Assembly: GCA_037042185.1 (NCBI GenBank)
Contig: JAXQJY010000027.1
Coordinates: 1,426,001-1,490,000 of the forward strand
Direction of reading: 5' to 3'
DNA length: 64,000 nt
From: Sordariomycetes sp. S80-01Y
Lineage: Eukaryota > Ascomycota > Sordariomycetes
Part shown: in pieces, positions 49,392 to 59,619 of the stretch
Numbering within the stretch: the first letter of the stretch is position 1
Layout: the number at the start of each line of letters is the position of its first letter
Position numbers and translations under genes: made by a program
Notes under the pieces: generated by a model
Told to the model about the DNA's origin: nothing
Databases searched by the model: none
What the model saw: only the letters and a program-made list of their open reading frames with translations

Positions 49392-49929
49392 CTACATCGA
49401 TCCCGTGACCTTCCAGCCTGGCCTGAAAGGGTAGATTTGCAACTGGTGATGTCGTCAGGATCGATGTTACGCAACGTCTCTCTTTTTCTTGGGCAGTGCT
49501 CACCTTGTCCCAATCCCAAACATCAGACTTGGTATAGGGATCCGCCTTCAGAGTTTCAAGAACCTTCTCCTTTGACTCAGCCTTCATAACCAGGGTGCTG
49601 CCCCAGAAATCCAGGCTAGACACATCATCATCCTTGGGAACGTCGTTTAACAGTGCCCCTCCAAGGACGTAGTCACCACTCTGAACCTTTGGCTTGAGCC
49701 CGTCAAAATGGGGCCTTTTGATTCTGGTGAGTCTACGGAAGGTTCTTGCGACGTGGGTAGGGGTCGACCTGGCTTACCCGCGAGCTTCGAGGCGCCTCGC
49801 CAGTGCGCCAGGCTTGTCCGGCACAACGACGAGGAAGTGATACTCTCTTGGCGCTGCAGCAGTAGCCATTGTGCGGCTGAATTGGAATGATGTGCTCAGA
49901 CGATTGCCGAGGTGACGAAGAGCCGCCAT
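49392..49929 (-). CDS. YCII-related domain protein, probably mitochondrial
   Basis: Small dimeric alpha-beta domain related to bacterial YciI; no reaction established in fungi. Exons 49929-49778, 49723-49504 and 49442-49392 give 140 aa. The first 25 residues (MAALRHLGNRLSTSFQFSRT) have Arg, Ser and hydrophobic spacing of a mitochondrial presequence; a second Met follows at residue 21 and could start a cytosolic form. The domain reads EYHFLVVVPDKPGAL, then GDYVLGGALLND, DFWGSTLVM and a C-terminal QIYPFRPG made by the last splice. Phases and intron lengths (54 and 61 nt) fit the local style. Confidence 0.88.
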
Positions 49930-50897
49930 TCGGCACTAAATGATTGTAGAAGAGATAGAAGATTTTAGGAAAGAGAAAACGTTGAGAGGTTGCAAGTGGT
50001 TTATTACCGACGCTGTCCCAAATCGTCGCGGGGTTGGGATTGGCGCACTGGAAAAGCCAAGCTTTCTGCAGCGCGCCCTTTGCTTGAGTACATGCACTGC
50101 AAGTCCGAAATAGGCAGTCAAGCTCTCTTGGACATGTCTTTACAGCCCTGAGCCTATTTGAGCAAAGGGCGTCGGGTTTCCTTCCCCAACGACCTTTATG
50201 TCTATCTTAGCGCTCATGGTCTCCATTGTCTAGGGTAGGTTAGAAACCTCGTCGCCAACAAGGGTCATGGTTTCGACAATGCCACTAACTTCGCTGAAAA
50301 GTGGCACTACATCGGAGCCATTCTTGTGATCGAGGGGCCGGATGGATTCACCAGCAGCGTGGTTTACGGGTGTTCTGTCGACTGAGTACGAGTAAAGAAC
50401 ATTGCCTTGAATCTGGTAAGGAGCGTGAGGATGGATGCCATGTTTGTTGCTTTTTCGGCCCAAATGAGCATCACCTGATGTTCGTAAATAGCCAATGTCG
50501 ACTTAGTGGAAGTAGACGATGCAATTGACTTGTTTTATCAAACGTTGACAGGGCGTAGGTGCATGTCGTTGGTGTGATGTTACTCACAATTCCCTGATCT
50601 CAAGGATCAAGAGCCTTGAGCCCGTATTGATCCTGCGTTGCTCATGACGATGGCGAGGCAACTGAGACACACATGCTGTTACCATAATGACTTCATTAAC
50701 GTCCTCTGCCCACCATCGGAAGCACACATCCGGCACCAACTCACACCTATCTCCACCTTTACCCCAGCTTCCCATTCCCCCGTCCTCCTCCAGATTCCAA
50801 CATTCGGAAGCATCGACCCTGCCATCCGCGGCGCCCCGTTGGCTGTCGAATGTAGTGTCACCGATTCGTGCGTCGTTTCTTGATCGCGTGAAGCAAC
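49930..50897. other. Intergenic region with an unassigned coding-like stretch
   Basis: This is upstream of both the YCII gene (minus) and the third Zn2Cys6 gene (plus). At 50230-50463 the minus strand has a 77-codon frame with protein-like text (LYSYSVDRTPVNHAAGESIR, DHKNGSDVVPLFSE). It has no clear start or family and could be the last exon of a small gene or a relic. The rest shows no feature. Confidence 0.4.
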
Positions 50898-53588
50898 ATG
50901 GCCGACGCCGAGAGCCCGGCTGCAGCCAAGCGGCGAATGCGTCGGATTCCCACCGAGTTCCGCAAGAGGAACGCGCAGAGCTGCGATCGGTGCCGAAAGG
51001 TGCGTGCAAGTTCCAGGGGTGCTCCCCCGAGATTCCCAAGGGGGGTTTGACTGACGCGACAGTCCGGCGCGTAGAGGAGGTGCAAATGCGTGCCTGCGCC
51101 GAACGGTGAGGGCTGTGTTACTTGTCAAGAGCATAATGTTACCTGCTCCTACACGGCTCCCAGGCGGACTAGGTTCTACGGCAGTGTTGATGAGCTGAGT
51201 GACCGGTGAGTGTCGGCCTCATTTGAAGAGGCCTAGTGTTGACCCTGTTCGAGGTACCGATGCCTGGAGGCTATCGTTGCTGGAGCGTTTCCCAATGACA
51301 CCACCAAGACCGCAGCGGATCTGGTTCAACTCGGTCAGCGCATGGGGTTTTCCATGCCGGATATCGAAGACCATGCTCGACCACGCATCAAAGTTGAGGA
51401 TCTGACCAAATCCTCTAGTTCAGGCAGCGCACTTCCCGGCTCAAGCAGTCACTTCTCACATCCCTCCCACCATGCCGAGACGCCCCAGCCGTCCAGTAGC
51501 AGCGAGGAGTCTAATGTTTCGCTGGTCCGAGACACCGCTGGCAATGAGCACTATATCGGCCCGTCAGGATCACTCAACTTTGTGAGTAGACTGCGGAGGC
51601 TGGTGGAGTGCAATAAGGCGCAAGATTCAAGCCCTGCGGCAACGAACAGGTCGTCGACTACGGGTGTTTCGCAGCGCTTCGGCCGGGACGACCCTGCCAA
51701 GGCCCTTGAGGCGCAACTGGAGGACAAGGAAGAAGAAGAAGAAGAGGAAGAAGAGACAAGTCCCAAAATCACGGTTGACAATCTCCCCATGGACGGACCA
51801 TCACCAGGATCTATCACTGCATCGATTGCGCGTGACTTTACGCGGCTGCCCACGACCGACATGGACGAGATTCTCAAGCAATTCCCGACGAATGACAAAC
51901 TCGAGCTTCTCATCTCGTCCTACTTCAAAAATGTGCACGATGACTTTCCCCTCTTTCACCGAGCCGCATTTGAAGACGAGTACGAGCTGTTTGTCAAGCA
52001 GACTCGCAAGGGAGTCCAGAGAACCAAACGACAGCCGTCTCCTGATTGGGGCTGGATAGGCTGTTTACACATGATGATCGTCTTTGGCTCCATATCGAAT
52101 CCGAACATCGAAGACGTGGACCACAACGTGCTTCGACGAAGGTCGGTCACGGTCACTCGAGCTCTCCTACCCCAATTCATCTCGAAGTGCACTCTCACCA
52201 ATGTCCGAGTACTTCTCCTCCTATCGCTCTTCCTGCACAACAACAACGAACGAAATGCCGCTTGGAACTTGGTTGGAGCAGCAACTCGGATATCGTTTGC
52301 CCTTGGCCTGCACAGATCTGACATGAACTCCTCATTCAGACCGCTGGAACGCGAGGTGCGCAAGTGGGTGTTCTGCACCCTTTACGCCTTCGAGCAATTC
52401 CTTGCCACGAGTCTTGGCCGGCCGAGTGGGCTGCAGGAAGTTGATGTTGAAATCGTCCCTCCTCGCGAAGGTTTCCTCGATGGCGGGTCGGGAGTAGACG
52501 CGAAACTCGTGTCTCTATCTCTGAAGCTGCAAGTCATCCTCTCAAAGGTCCGTCTTATCGACGTCAGCAGACGACATGCCGAGCTGCCAACACCATATGT
52601 GCCCTCGCCAACTGTTGACGAAGTGCTGCCATCGCTCGATGAGTGGAAGGCCGGTGTCTCACAGGTCCCCGAGTTTGACATCCCTTGGATCAAGGATAGC
52701 AGCACCGGTGTTGACCATACCCCTGGATCAGTGGAGCTCGAGGAGCTGAAGGTTTCGTTGAATTGGAGGACACGAGCACAGCTGCGGGCAGTACTTCTGC
52801 TGCATATCCAGTATCACAATACTGCTGTCGTTGCAACACGGCCGATGCTTCTGCGCGACATTGGCCTTCTACGAAAAGGAGCACCAATTCCAGGAGCCAA
52901 CAGGGGAGAATTGTCGGAATATTCCAAGCGCGCTGTGAAAAATGCGTGCCAGCTAATTTTCGTCGTCATCCTACTCGACTCTTTTGGGATTATCAACGGG
53001 CTGTCCGGGCTGGATATTTACTACTGCTACTGCTCAACCATGATCCTCATACTCCGGCTTCTCAGGGTCGTCGACAGCGACCTCACTTCGGACCCAGAAG
53101 CACTGGCAGAGGAAGAGCGGTTCCAGAACTCTCTGCGTGCTCTGGTACTGAAGTCTCAGAACACCATCAACAAAACCGAGATGAGCGGGTCGATGAAGCG
53201 CTTCGCAAAGGTCGTCGATGCCTTCTCCGAATGCATTAAGACGCCCAACCCGGCCTTCAGGCACCAGGCAAAGACCGACAACACGGCCAATGCCATAATG
53301 CCACAACAGCAGCCCATGGCCTTCAGCCAAGCCCCTTATCCTCAAAGCACCAACGAATACGGCCAGCTCATGGCCCAGCAGCCACCATTCACAGACCTGT
53401 CGGCTTTTGGGGATGTCACGCCGGCGGGAATGGTCGGGGGCTTCTTCCCGATGTCAACTTTTGGGTCGCCAGGGATGAACGATGGGCTTGTTACACAATT
53501 CCCGGCAATGGATGAGGTTCCCATGCCCGGATGGCTGGATATGGAGCTTGGGATGGGTGGAGGTTATGGAGGCATGCCGGGCCCATGA
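50898..53588 (+). CDS. Zn2Cys6 fungal transcription factor with fungal_trans domain
   Basis: Nuclear regulator. Exons 50898-50999, 51075-51205 and 51254-53588 give 855 aa. The zinc cluster C29-x2-C32-x6-C39-x8-C48-x2-C51-x6-C58 is split by the first intron after CRK; an additional Cys at 37 sits inside the second spacer. A linker helix of the SDRYRCLEAIV pattern is formed by the second splice. Then come a Ser-rich stretch, a Glu-rich tract near residue 140, the fungal_trans domain with YFKNVHDDFPLFHRAAFEDE and RISFALGLHRSD, and a Gln/Met/Gly-rich C-terminal tail. It faces the MFS sugar porter tail-to-tail with 341 bp between stops, and the sulfatase lies beyond, so it is the best candidate regulator for that pair. 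The role is inferred from position only. Confidence 0.9.
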
Positions 53589-53929
53589 CAAAGAGCATGA
53601 AATGGCATCATTGCGTAATTCAGAAGGGACACGAATGTAGCACTGCAACTGTTTACTGGAAAAAGGGGCTGGACGGGATAACGGGTTACACAGGCCCATG
53701 TGTGGAGAGTTTGAACCCCCATGTACATTCAGATATGAGGACAAGATCCAGAACTTTCTCGCGTCCCACTTCTATCGTGGACTTGTGTGTGTGTGATCAT
53801 GGTAACATGTCCACACGGCGGTCATGCAGTTTTGTATCGTGGTGTACTGATAACGGCAACGGACGAAATCGAACGGTCTTATGTCCCAACGCTGATATTG
53901 GATTCTCCGTAACATATCCATTTACGCCT
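53589..53929. other. Convergent 3' flanks
   Basis: This lies between the Zn2Cys6 gene stop and the MFS transporter stop. No gene seen. Confidence 0.6.
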
Positions 53930-55736
53930 TCAGACAACATGAGTCCCCAGAGACTGGTCCATCTTCGGCCTATCGCCCTCATCGAGCGCTCTCTCAATCT
54001 GCCTGACCCTTTCTGTAAAGTTTCGCTCCGGCTCCTTGATCTTCCCAAACGCAAAAGTATTCATGTCGAAGATGTCGTTCATCTCCTCCAGAGACTTGCC
54101 AGTGGTCTCCTGGAAGAAGAGGAAGACGTGGATGAAGCCACACACGCACAGCGTGCCAAAGACAATGTAAGTCCTCCACTGGATGTTCTTGAAAGCCGGC
54201 GGGGTGAAGAAAGTCAGGCTGAAGTTGCCAGCCCAGTTGGCTAGGGTGGCCATGGAAACGGCCTTTGAGCGGATGTAGAGAGGGATAATTTCGGAAGGGT
54301 AGATCCATCCTGCGGGACCCCAAGTCAACGCATAGGTGGCGACGAAGAGATAGCTGCAGGCGATGATTGCCTTGCTGGCACCGTCGTGCTCCACGATCCA
54401 AGTGACTGTTGGGCTGCCCTCTAAACCCCCCGGTACGGGTCGTCCGTAGGTTGACATCAGCCCAGCCGTGGTGAAAAGCCAGACAGCGAGGAAGAAGCTC
54501 CCGGCCAACATGATCTTTCGTCGCGGCAGTCGGTCAATGAACAGCAGTGCCGGTACTGTCATGACACAATTGATGATGTACTGGATGCTGGCAATGGTGA
54601 GGTTGTTCGTCCCGGAGAGACCAGCCATTTCAAATATGTAGACGATGTAGTACATCAAGGCATTCATGCCAGAGAATTGTGCCCAAATATGGGCGAAGAT
54701 GCCGACGTGGACGCGGACAATGTTCTTGGGAGAGATCAGTTCAAGCCAGGAGCTGCCCTTATACTGCGCCTCGAGTCTACAAATCCGTTAGAAGAGAAGG
54801 GGTCCATAGGAACGACAAACTTACTGTACTCTCTCACGCACTTCCTGCATTTCTGCTAAGACCTCGGCGTTATCGATGTCGCCTCCACAGCGAAGTATAG
54901 CGAGCGTAGACAGCGCTTCCTCCCACCTATCTTTGCTCGCCAACCAGCGCGGGGAGCGCGGCATGAAGGGGAGGCAAGCGAGCAGAACTATAGCCGGGAT
55001 CATCTGGAGACCCCACGGCAGCCTGAAGGACGCATTTGAGTCGATGTGGGACGTCCCGTAGGAGACAAAGTACATTATCAAGACACCCCAGGTGATGTTC
55101 CATTGTTGGAAGCAAATGAGACGGCCGCGGTTCTTTGGCAGACTTATTTCTGCAATGTAGATGGGTCTTTTGCTTGTCAGCACTAAGAAGTTTGCTCCCG
55201 TTCCATGTGATGTCTTCTTACCCTTGGCTGGTCAGCATGCCGACAGCGAAACCGTTGATCATCCGCGCCACGATGAGCATGGCCTGGTTCTGCACGGCAG
55301 CCATCAATGTTGATCCGGCGATGAAAACAACGCAGGCGATGGCCAACGAGTCACGCCGGCCAACAATGTCGCCTGTCCATGATGCAATGAGAGCCCCGAG
55401 AAGTGAACCTCCGGCCATCGAGGCGGTGATGCCCCCCTGGGTGACCGAGTCCGGGCTGTCGAAGTAGTCCTTGTACTGTCAAGAGTTCAGTAAGACAGCT
55501 CGTCTTGAGCTTGCAACGTCCGGGTGTCTCACCTGAGGCGTAGCCAGGATAGCGGAGAGACTGCTAACGTCAAAACCCTGCAGCAGACCCCCTATCGTCG
55601 CCAGTCCGCAGACGACGTAGAGGTTCGTGATCTTGGGCGTTCGTCCAACCATGACTGCAGTCACTCGAGGCTCGGCGTCCTCGTCTAACAGTCGCGACGC
55701 TTCCTCGCCGTCGCGGGATGATGAGCGACTCCGCAT
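53930..55736 (-). CDS. MFS sugar porter (hexose-transporter family)
   Basis: Twelve-helix plasma-membrane sugar transporter. Exons 55736-55533, 55475-55222, 55166-54825 and 54776-53930 give 548 aa; phases 0, 2, 2. Family marks: LLQGFDVSSLSAIL in helix 1, GDIVGRRDSL after helix 2, GPIYIAEISLPKNRGR (created by intron 2), FMPRSPRWLASKDR at the middle loop, GPAGWIYPSEIIPLYIRSKA in helix 10 and ETTGKSLEEMND after helix 12. The N-terminal 35 residues are charged and cytosolic. Its promoter is shared with the sulfatase, which starts 674 bp away on the other strand, suggesting coordinated uptake and processing of one substrate. Confidence 0.93.
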
Positions 55737-56410
55737 CTTTTAAGGTGATTGTTGCCAGCCAACGAGATCCGACCCAACGTCACATGAGATGGCGGTCGAC
55801 CGCCCCTGTCAGCGGCCGCGGGTTGCCGGGTGTGGTCAAAACTAGCTGCTGCTTCGGGCTGGTTGGTGGTTTGTTGGAGAAGCTGGTGATCACGACATGG
55901 CGGGGTGGGGATGGATGCGTGGCGTGATTCGATGTGGGATTGGTGTGTTAGTGATGATTGTCTGTGGTGAGAAGGATGTTGGAGTGAGACAACCTTAAGA
56001 CGGGCTGTGCGACGGATGGTACTTCAGTCTAGCGCCGTATGCGGACAACACGAGAAATGACTGGGATTCTTCAACATGGCCTTCTCATCGAAGTTTCACT
56101 GTCTCATTGTAGATACCTTGCTGTAGAAACACCATTACCAAGGCTCCCTTGGTTCAAATTCGTGGTCCATAGTTTCCAAAGCTCGCAATTCGGAGCCCGG
56201 CATTCGCCTTCTCAGTCCCTGATCGACATCTTCCCCGCACAACCTCCATACAATAACGTCCACCCGTGCCATATGCCAATCCCAGCGGGAGAGCATCACT
56301 CCTCGTATACCGACTCCCGGGTTTCCTTACCAGGGTGCTGAGTTGACCTCGATCCTAAAATAAATCCTCCTCGTCACAAACTCATTGACAAGCCGAGTCC
56401 ACCATCAGCC
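55737..56410. promoter_or_regulatory. Divergent promoter of MFS sugar porter and sulfatase
   Basis: A 674-bp shared upstream region. At 55900-55910 two overlapping sites match the SYGGRG consensus for the carbon-catabolite repressor CreA/CRE1 (GCGGGG and GTGGGG); CreA usually acts through such pairs. This fits repression by glucose of a catabolic pair of genes. The consensus is short and chance matches are frequent, so confidence is low. No reading frame worth calling. Confidence 0.35.
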
Positions 56411-57892
56411 ATGGCTCCAAAGAAGAACGTCCTGCTTATGATCGCAGACGACCTCGGTCGTCAGCTCGGGTCCTATGGAGACCCCATGGGTGCGACCCCG
56501 AACCTCGACGCCCTTGCGAAAGAAGGTAGTCTCTTTACCAAGGCCTTCGCCAGCACGGCCTCATGCAGTACTTCTCGTTCGACGTTGTATACCGGTCAAC
56601 ACAATCATCAGACTGGACAGTACGGCCTTTGTAGGGAGCGGCATCACTTCACCACCTTTGATCGCATTGAGACCGGTCCTAAGCTGTTGAACGCGCAAGG
56701 CTACCTGACGGGCATCATTGGAAAAGTCCACGTTGGTCCTGATCATGTCTACCCATGGACGGTAAGGGAGGAGAATTGGACCCGCGACGTCGCAAAGATC
56801 GGGGACCGTTGTGGTGCCTTCTTCGACAAGGCGATCGCGGATGATCAGTCTTTCTTTTTGACGGTGGGCTTCATTGATCCTCATCGCGACCGTACGAGGA
56901 GCGGTTTCGGCAATGATGACGGATTCGATGAACGGGTGAAAAGAAAGACATTTGACCCCGACAGTGTGCCTGTTCCAGAGTTCCTGAACGACGGACCGGG
57001 TGTGCGAAAAGAGATGGCGAGCTATTACGAGAGCATCAATCGCATGGATCAGGGCGTTGGCTTCATCCTTGAGCACTTGAAGCAGCGGGGCCTCACTGAT
57101 GACACTCTCGTATTCTTTATGAGTGACAACGGCCCCCCTTTCATCAACTCCAAAACCACGCTTTACGATGCGGGCGTCAATCTACCGTTCATCATTCGTC
57201 AGCCGGGGGGTTCCCGAGGCGTGACCAACCCGAACCTGATATCCTACGTGGACGTTCTGCCAACCATCCTCGACTGGACAAGACACGAGACAGCTGTCAA
57301 CCCTGACCCTCGGTCGCCTCGACTGGGCCGTTCGATACTGCCGGTTCTTGCGGAATCCGCCGAACTCCAAGACTGGGACAAGGTCTATGGGTCGCACACC
57401 TTCCATGAAATTACCAATTACTGGCCCACCCGCTTCGTACGCACGCGTCGGTACAAGTACCACCGTAACCTCGCCTGGCGGCTGGATTTCCCCATGGCAG
57501 CCGACATCTACGGCAGCCTGGCGTGGGAGGATGTGCGCAACAGCGAGGACAAGAGTGTCGGTGGACGGAAGTTGCGGGACTACTTCTTCCGCCCACCGGA
57601 GGAGCTCTATGATCTACAGAACGACCCTAATGAGCTGAAAAATCTGGTCAAAGACCCAGCCCACGCGGAGGCTCTGGACGACCTTAGGGACAAGCTGGAA
57701 AAGTGGCAGAGAAGGAGTGAGGACCCGTGGCTGTACAGGGATGGCATATCGCTACTTTTTGTAAAGCACCATGTAAGAGAGGGAATGGAGATGCCCGACC
57801 GTGTGGACTTTGAGGTTGATACGCCTGGGAGCCGGGGTGTGAAGGCTGTGACGGACACATCCTTTGGTCCTGACGTCGAGTGGCAACGCTGA
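56411..57892 (+). CDS. Sulfatase similar to heparan N-sulfatase (SGSH type)
   Basis: Arylsulfatase-fold hydrolase; the closest pattern I recognise is N-sulfoglucosamine sulfohydrolase, which removes N-linked sulfate from glucosamine. A single exon encodes 493 aa. Seen: metal ligands D13/D14 in IADD, the modification motif C52-S-T-S-R56, K105/H107 in GKVHVG, H158 in DPHRD, MDQGVGFIL, D239/N240 in SDNGPPF, then GSHTFHE and a C-terminal LYDLQNDPNELKNLV ... DPWLY tail that parallels SGSH. The third position of the Cys motif is Thr, where Pro or Ala is usual for conversion to formylglycine. There is no signal peptide, so the enzyme is probably cytosolic, unlike lysosomal SGSH. Divergent from the sugar porter. 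Exact substrate uncertain. Confidence 0.9.
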   Translation: MAPKKNVLLMIADDLGRQLGSYGDPMGATPNLDALAKEGSLFTKAFASTASCSTSRSTLYTGQHNHQTGQYGLCRERHHFTTFDRIETGPKLLNAQGYLTGIIGKVHVGPDHVYPWTVREENWTRDVAKIGDRCGAFFDKAIADDQSFFLTVGFIDPHRDRTRSGFGNDDGFDERVKRKTFDPDSVPVPEFLNDGPGVRKEMASYYESINRMDQGVGFILEHLKQRGLTDDTLVFFMSDNGPPFINSKTTLYDAGVNLPFIIRQPGGSRGVTNPNLISYVDVLPTILDWTRHETAVNPDPRSPRLGRSILPVLAESAELQDWDKVYGSHTFHEITNYWPTRFVRTRRYKYHRNLAWRLDFPMAADIYGSLAWEDVRNSEDKSVGGRKLRDYFFRPPEELYDLQNDPNELKNLVKDPAHAEALDDLRDKLEKWQRRSEDPWLYRDGISLLFVKHHVREGMEMPDRVDFEVDTPGSRGVKAVTDTSFGPDVEWQR

Positions 57893-58194
57893 AGAAAAGT
57901 ACGCAAACAACCATAGACGCATTGGCTTGTATATATGGCCAGGATATAACCTTTTGACGAGAATTGTCCGAACAAACAGCCATAACGCAACTTCTGCGAA
58001 TCCTCTGGTGCCTCAGCAACGGTGGTATTGACGATTCGTGTGAGTCAAAGATCTCGTACTAAACACAGCCTAGATCACGCCGGCAGATCAGTCGTAGATT
58101 GCGGTGTTATCTGTCAGGCACTACACGTCGACATCGCATTGAAGTTCTATGTTCGTCACTAGCGAGGGTGACTATCTTTCTATACTGTTTAGAA
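57893..58194. other. Convergent 3' flanks
   Basis: This lies between the sulfatase stop and the carboxypeptidase stop. No gene seen. Confidence 0.6.
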
Positions 58195-59619
58195 TCATCC
58201 TTCGATGTTGTACAGCGCCAGCGCAATATCGTCCTGCGCCCCCCTAGCTTCAGCAGAGTCGAATGCCTGGTTCATCAGAATGGAAAGGATATAATCCTTG
58301 CCATTCTTGGCAGTCAGGTACCCGGACAAAGCAGAAACCCCAGTCAATGATCCGGTCTTTGCCCTGATGTTTCCCTCCAGCGGCGTACCTACGAATCGAC
58401 TCGCCAGCGTACCGTCAACACCTCCAATAGGCAAAGCATCCAGATACGTTGACTTGTCTTCTTTAGAGAACGATTTGTAGGCGAATGTCAAAAGGTCGCA
58501 TAGGAACGTCGTTGTGACGGAATCCATCCGCGACAAGCCTGATCCATCAACCGTGAGGATGCCGCTGGATTCTATCCCAGCGTCCTCGTAGAAGGATTGC
58601 GATACACCTACTCCTAAGGAGGAACTACCAGCCTCACCCGGGTTCTCAACGTAGCCTACGGTCTTCAGCAATGCTTCGCCGTACATGTTGTCGCTTGGCT
58701 TCATGAAGAGCTTCAGCAGCTCCGTAAGTGGCCGAGAAGTTGACGTTGCGAGTTTGTGCGCATCATCTGGCACAGATTCTGAGGTGGTTGCCTTTGTAGA
58801 GACTTCGATCCCTGCGTTCTTTAGAGCCAGGGCGAAGCGATATGCCGTGTATGCAGACGGGTTTTCGATCGTGACTTGGTCTGCGAGTGGCTGAGCGTTG
58901 CGAGGAATACTGCCCGTCACAGTAATTACGTTTTGTCCTCTTAAACGACCGAGTGAGACATCCTCTTCCCCTCCAGTCACCACGGATGATTCGACTTTGA
59001 CATAATCATCACCCATCGCATCTTGCCCGTTGATCTTAACGCTCGCGGCATCTCCTTCCTCCTTCCCAGGCGTGACGGTGACGTTGACGACGTTCAAGTC
59101 ACAATTCAATCCATCAACTTGCGCTGAGTAGTAGTACGGCTCGTCGTCCCAAGCCCAACCAGAGCCTAGAAATTGTTTATCGAAGACTGATCCGTCGCCG
59201 TAGACTTCCCCTTCAATCTTCTTCACGCCACCGTCGGCAATCTCCGCAGCCAGGTCGCCCAAACGATCAGATGTCAGCGATGGGTCTCCAGAGCCCTTCA
59301 GCCAAATGTCCCCCTTGATCACCCCATTCTCGGGCTTGTTCGACGCGTGGACTGTCGAGTTGAAGCGGAAGCCTCCTCCCAGCCTTTGCAAGGCAACCGC
59401 CGAGGTCACAAGTTTCTGATTCGACGCCGGCGTCAGTGATCGATAAGGATTGTTCTGGAACACTATATGATCACTCGAGAGATCGCGAACTTCAACGCCG
59501 ATGGTGGCATTCTCGAAAGAGGGGCGGGCAATAATGCTTTTCACATCATCCTCGAAGGAAGCAACAGCGAAACCGGCTGTGCTCACGGCCGCGGCGGCTA
59601 GCGTTGAAACTCTCATCAT
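58195..59619 (-). CDS. Secreted D-alanyl-D-alanine carboxypeptidase/endopeptidase (PBP4, peptidase S13)
   Basis: Penicillin-binding-protein-4-type serine peptidase; in bacteria it trims or cuts D-Ala cross-links of peptidoglycan. A single exon of 474 aa; the frame extends upstream to a TTG, but the first ATG is 59619 (a second at 59616). Residues 1-21 (MMRVSTLAAAAVSTAGFAVA) form a eukaryotic-type signal peptide. All three catalytic motifs of the family are intact: S66-N-Q-K69 (SxxK), S309-D-N311 (SxN) and K421-T-G423 (KTG). VDGSGLSRMD and PIGGVDGTLASRF between them are also typical. The only Cys visible are at 173 and 374. Fungi lack peptidoglycan, so bacterial origin by transfer and use against or on bacteria are likely but inferred. 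No sign of decay; no introns. Confidence 0.92.
   Translation of the reverse strand: MMRVSTLAAAAVSTAGFAVASFEDDVKSIIARPSFENATIGVEVRDLSSDHIVFQNNPYRSLTPASNQKLVTSAVALQRLGGGFRFNSTVHASNKPENGVIKGDIWLKGSGDPSLTSDRLGDLAAEIADGGVKKIEGEVYGDGSVFDKQFLGSGWAWDDEPYYYSAQVDGLNCDLNVVNVTVTPGKEEGDAASVKINGQDAMGDDYVKVESSVVTGGEEDVSLGRLRGQNVITVTGSIPRNAQPLADQVTIENPSAYTAYRFALALKNAGIEVSTKATTSESVPDDAHKLATSTSRPLTELLKLFMKPSDNMYGEALLKTVGYVENPGEAGSSSLGVGVSQSFYEDAGIESSGILTVDGSGLSRMDSVTTTFLCDLLTFAYKSFSKEDKSTYLDALPIGGVDGTLASRFVGTPLEGNIRAKTGSLTGVSALSGYLTAKNGKDYILSILMNQAFDSAEARGAQDDIALALYNIEG

Noticed and set aside
56140-56175. GGTTCAAATTC, similar to a tRNA T-arm (B box)
   Set aside because: No matching A box, anticodon arm or acceptor stem can be folded around it.
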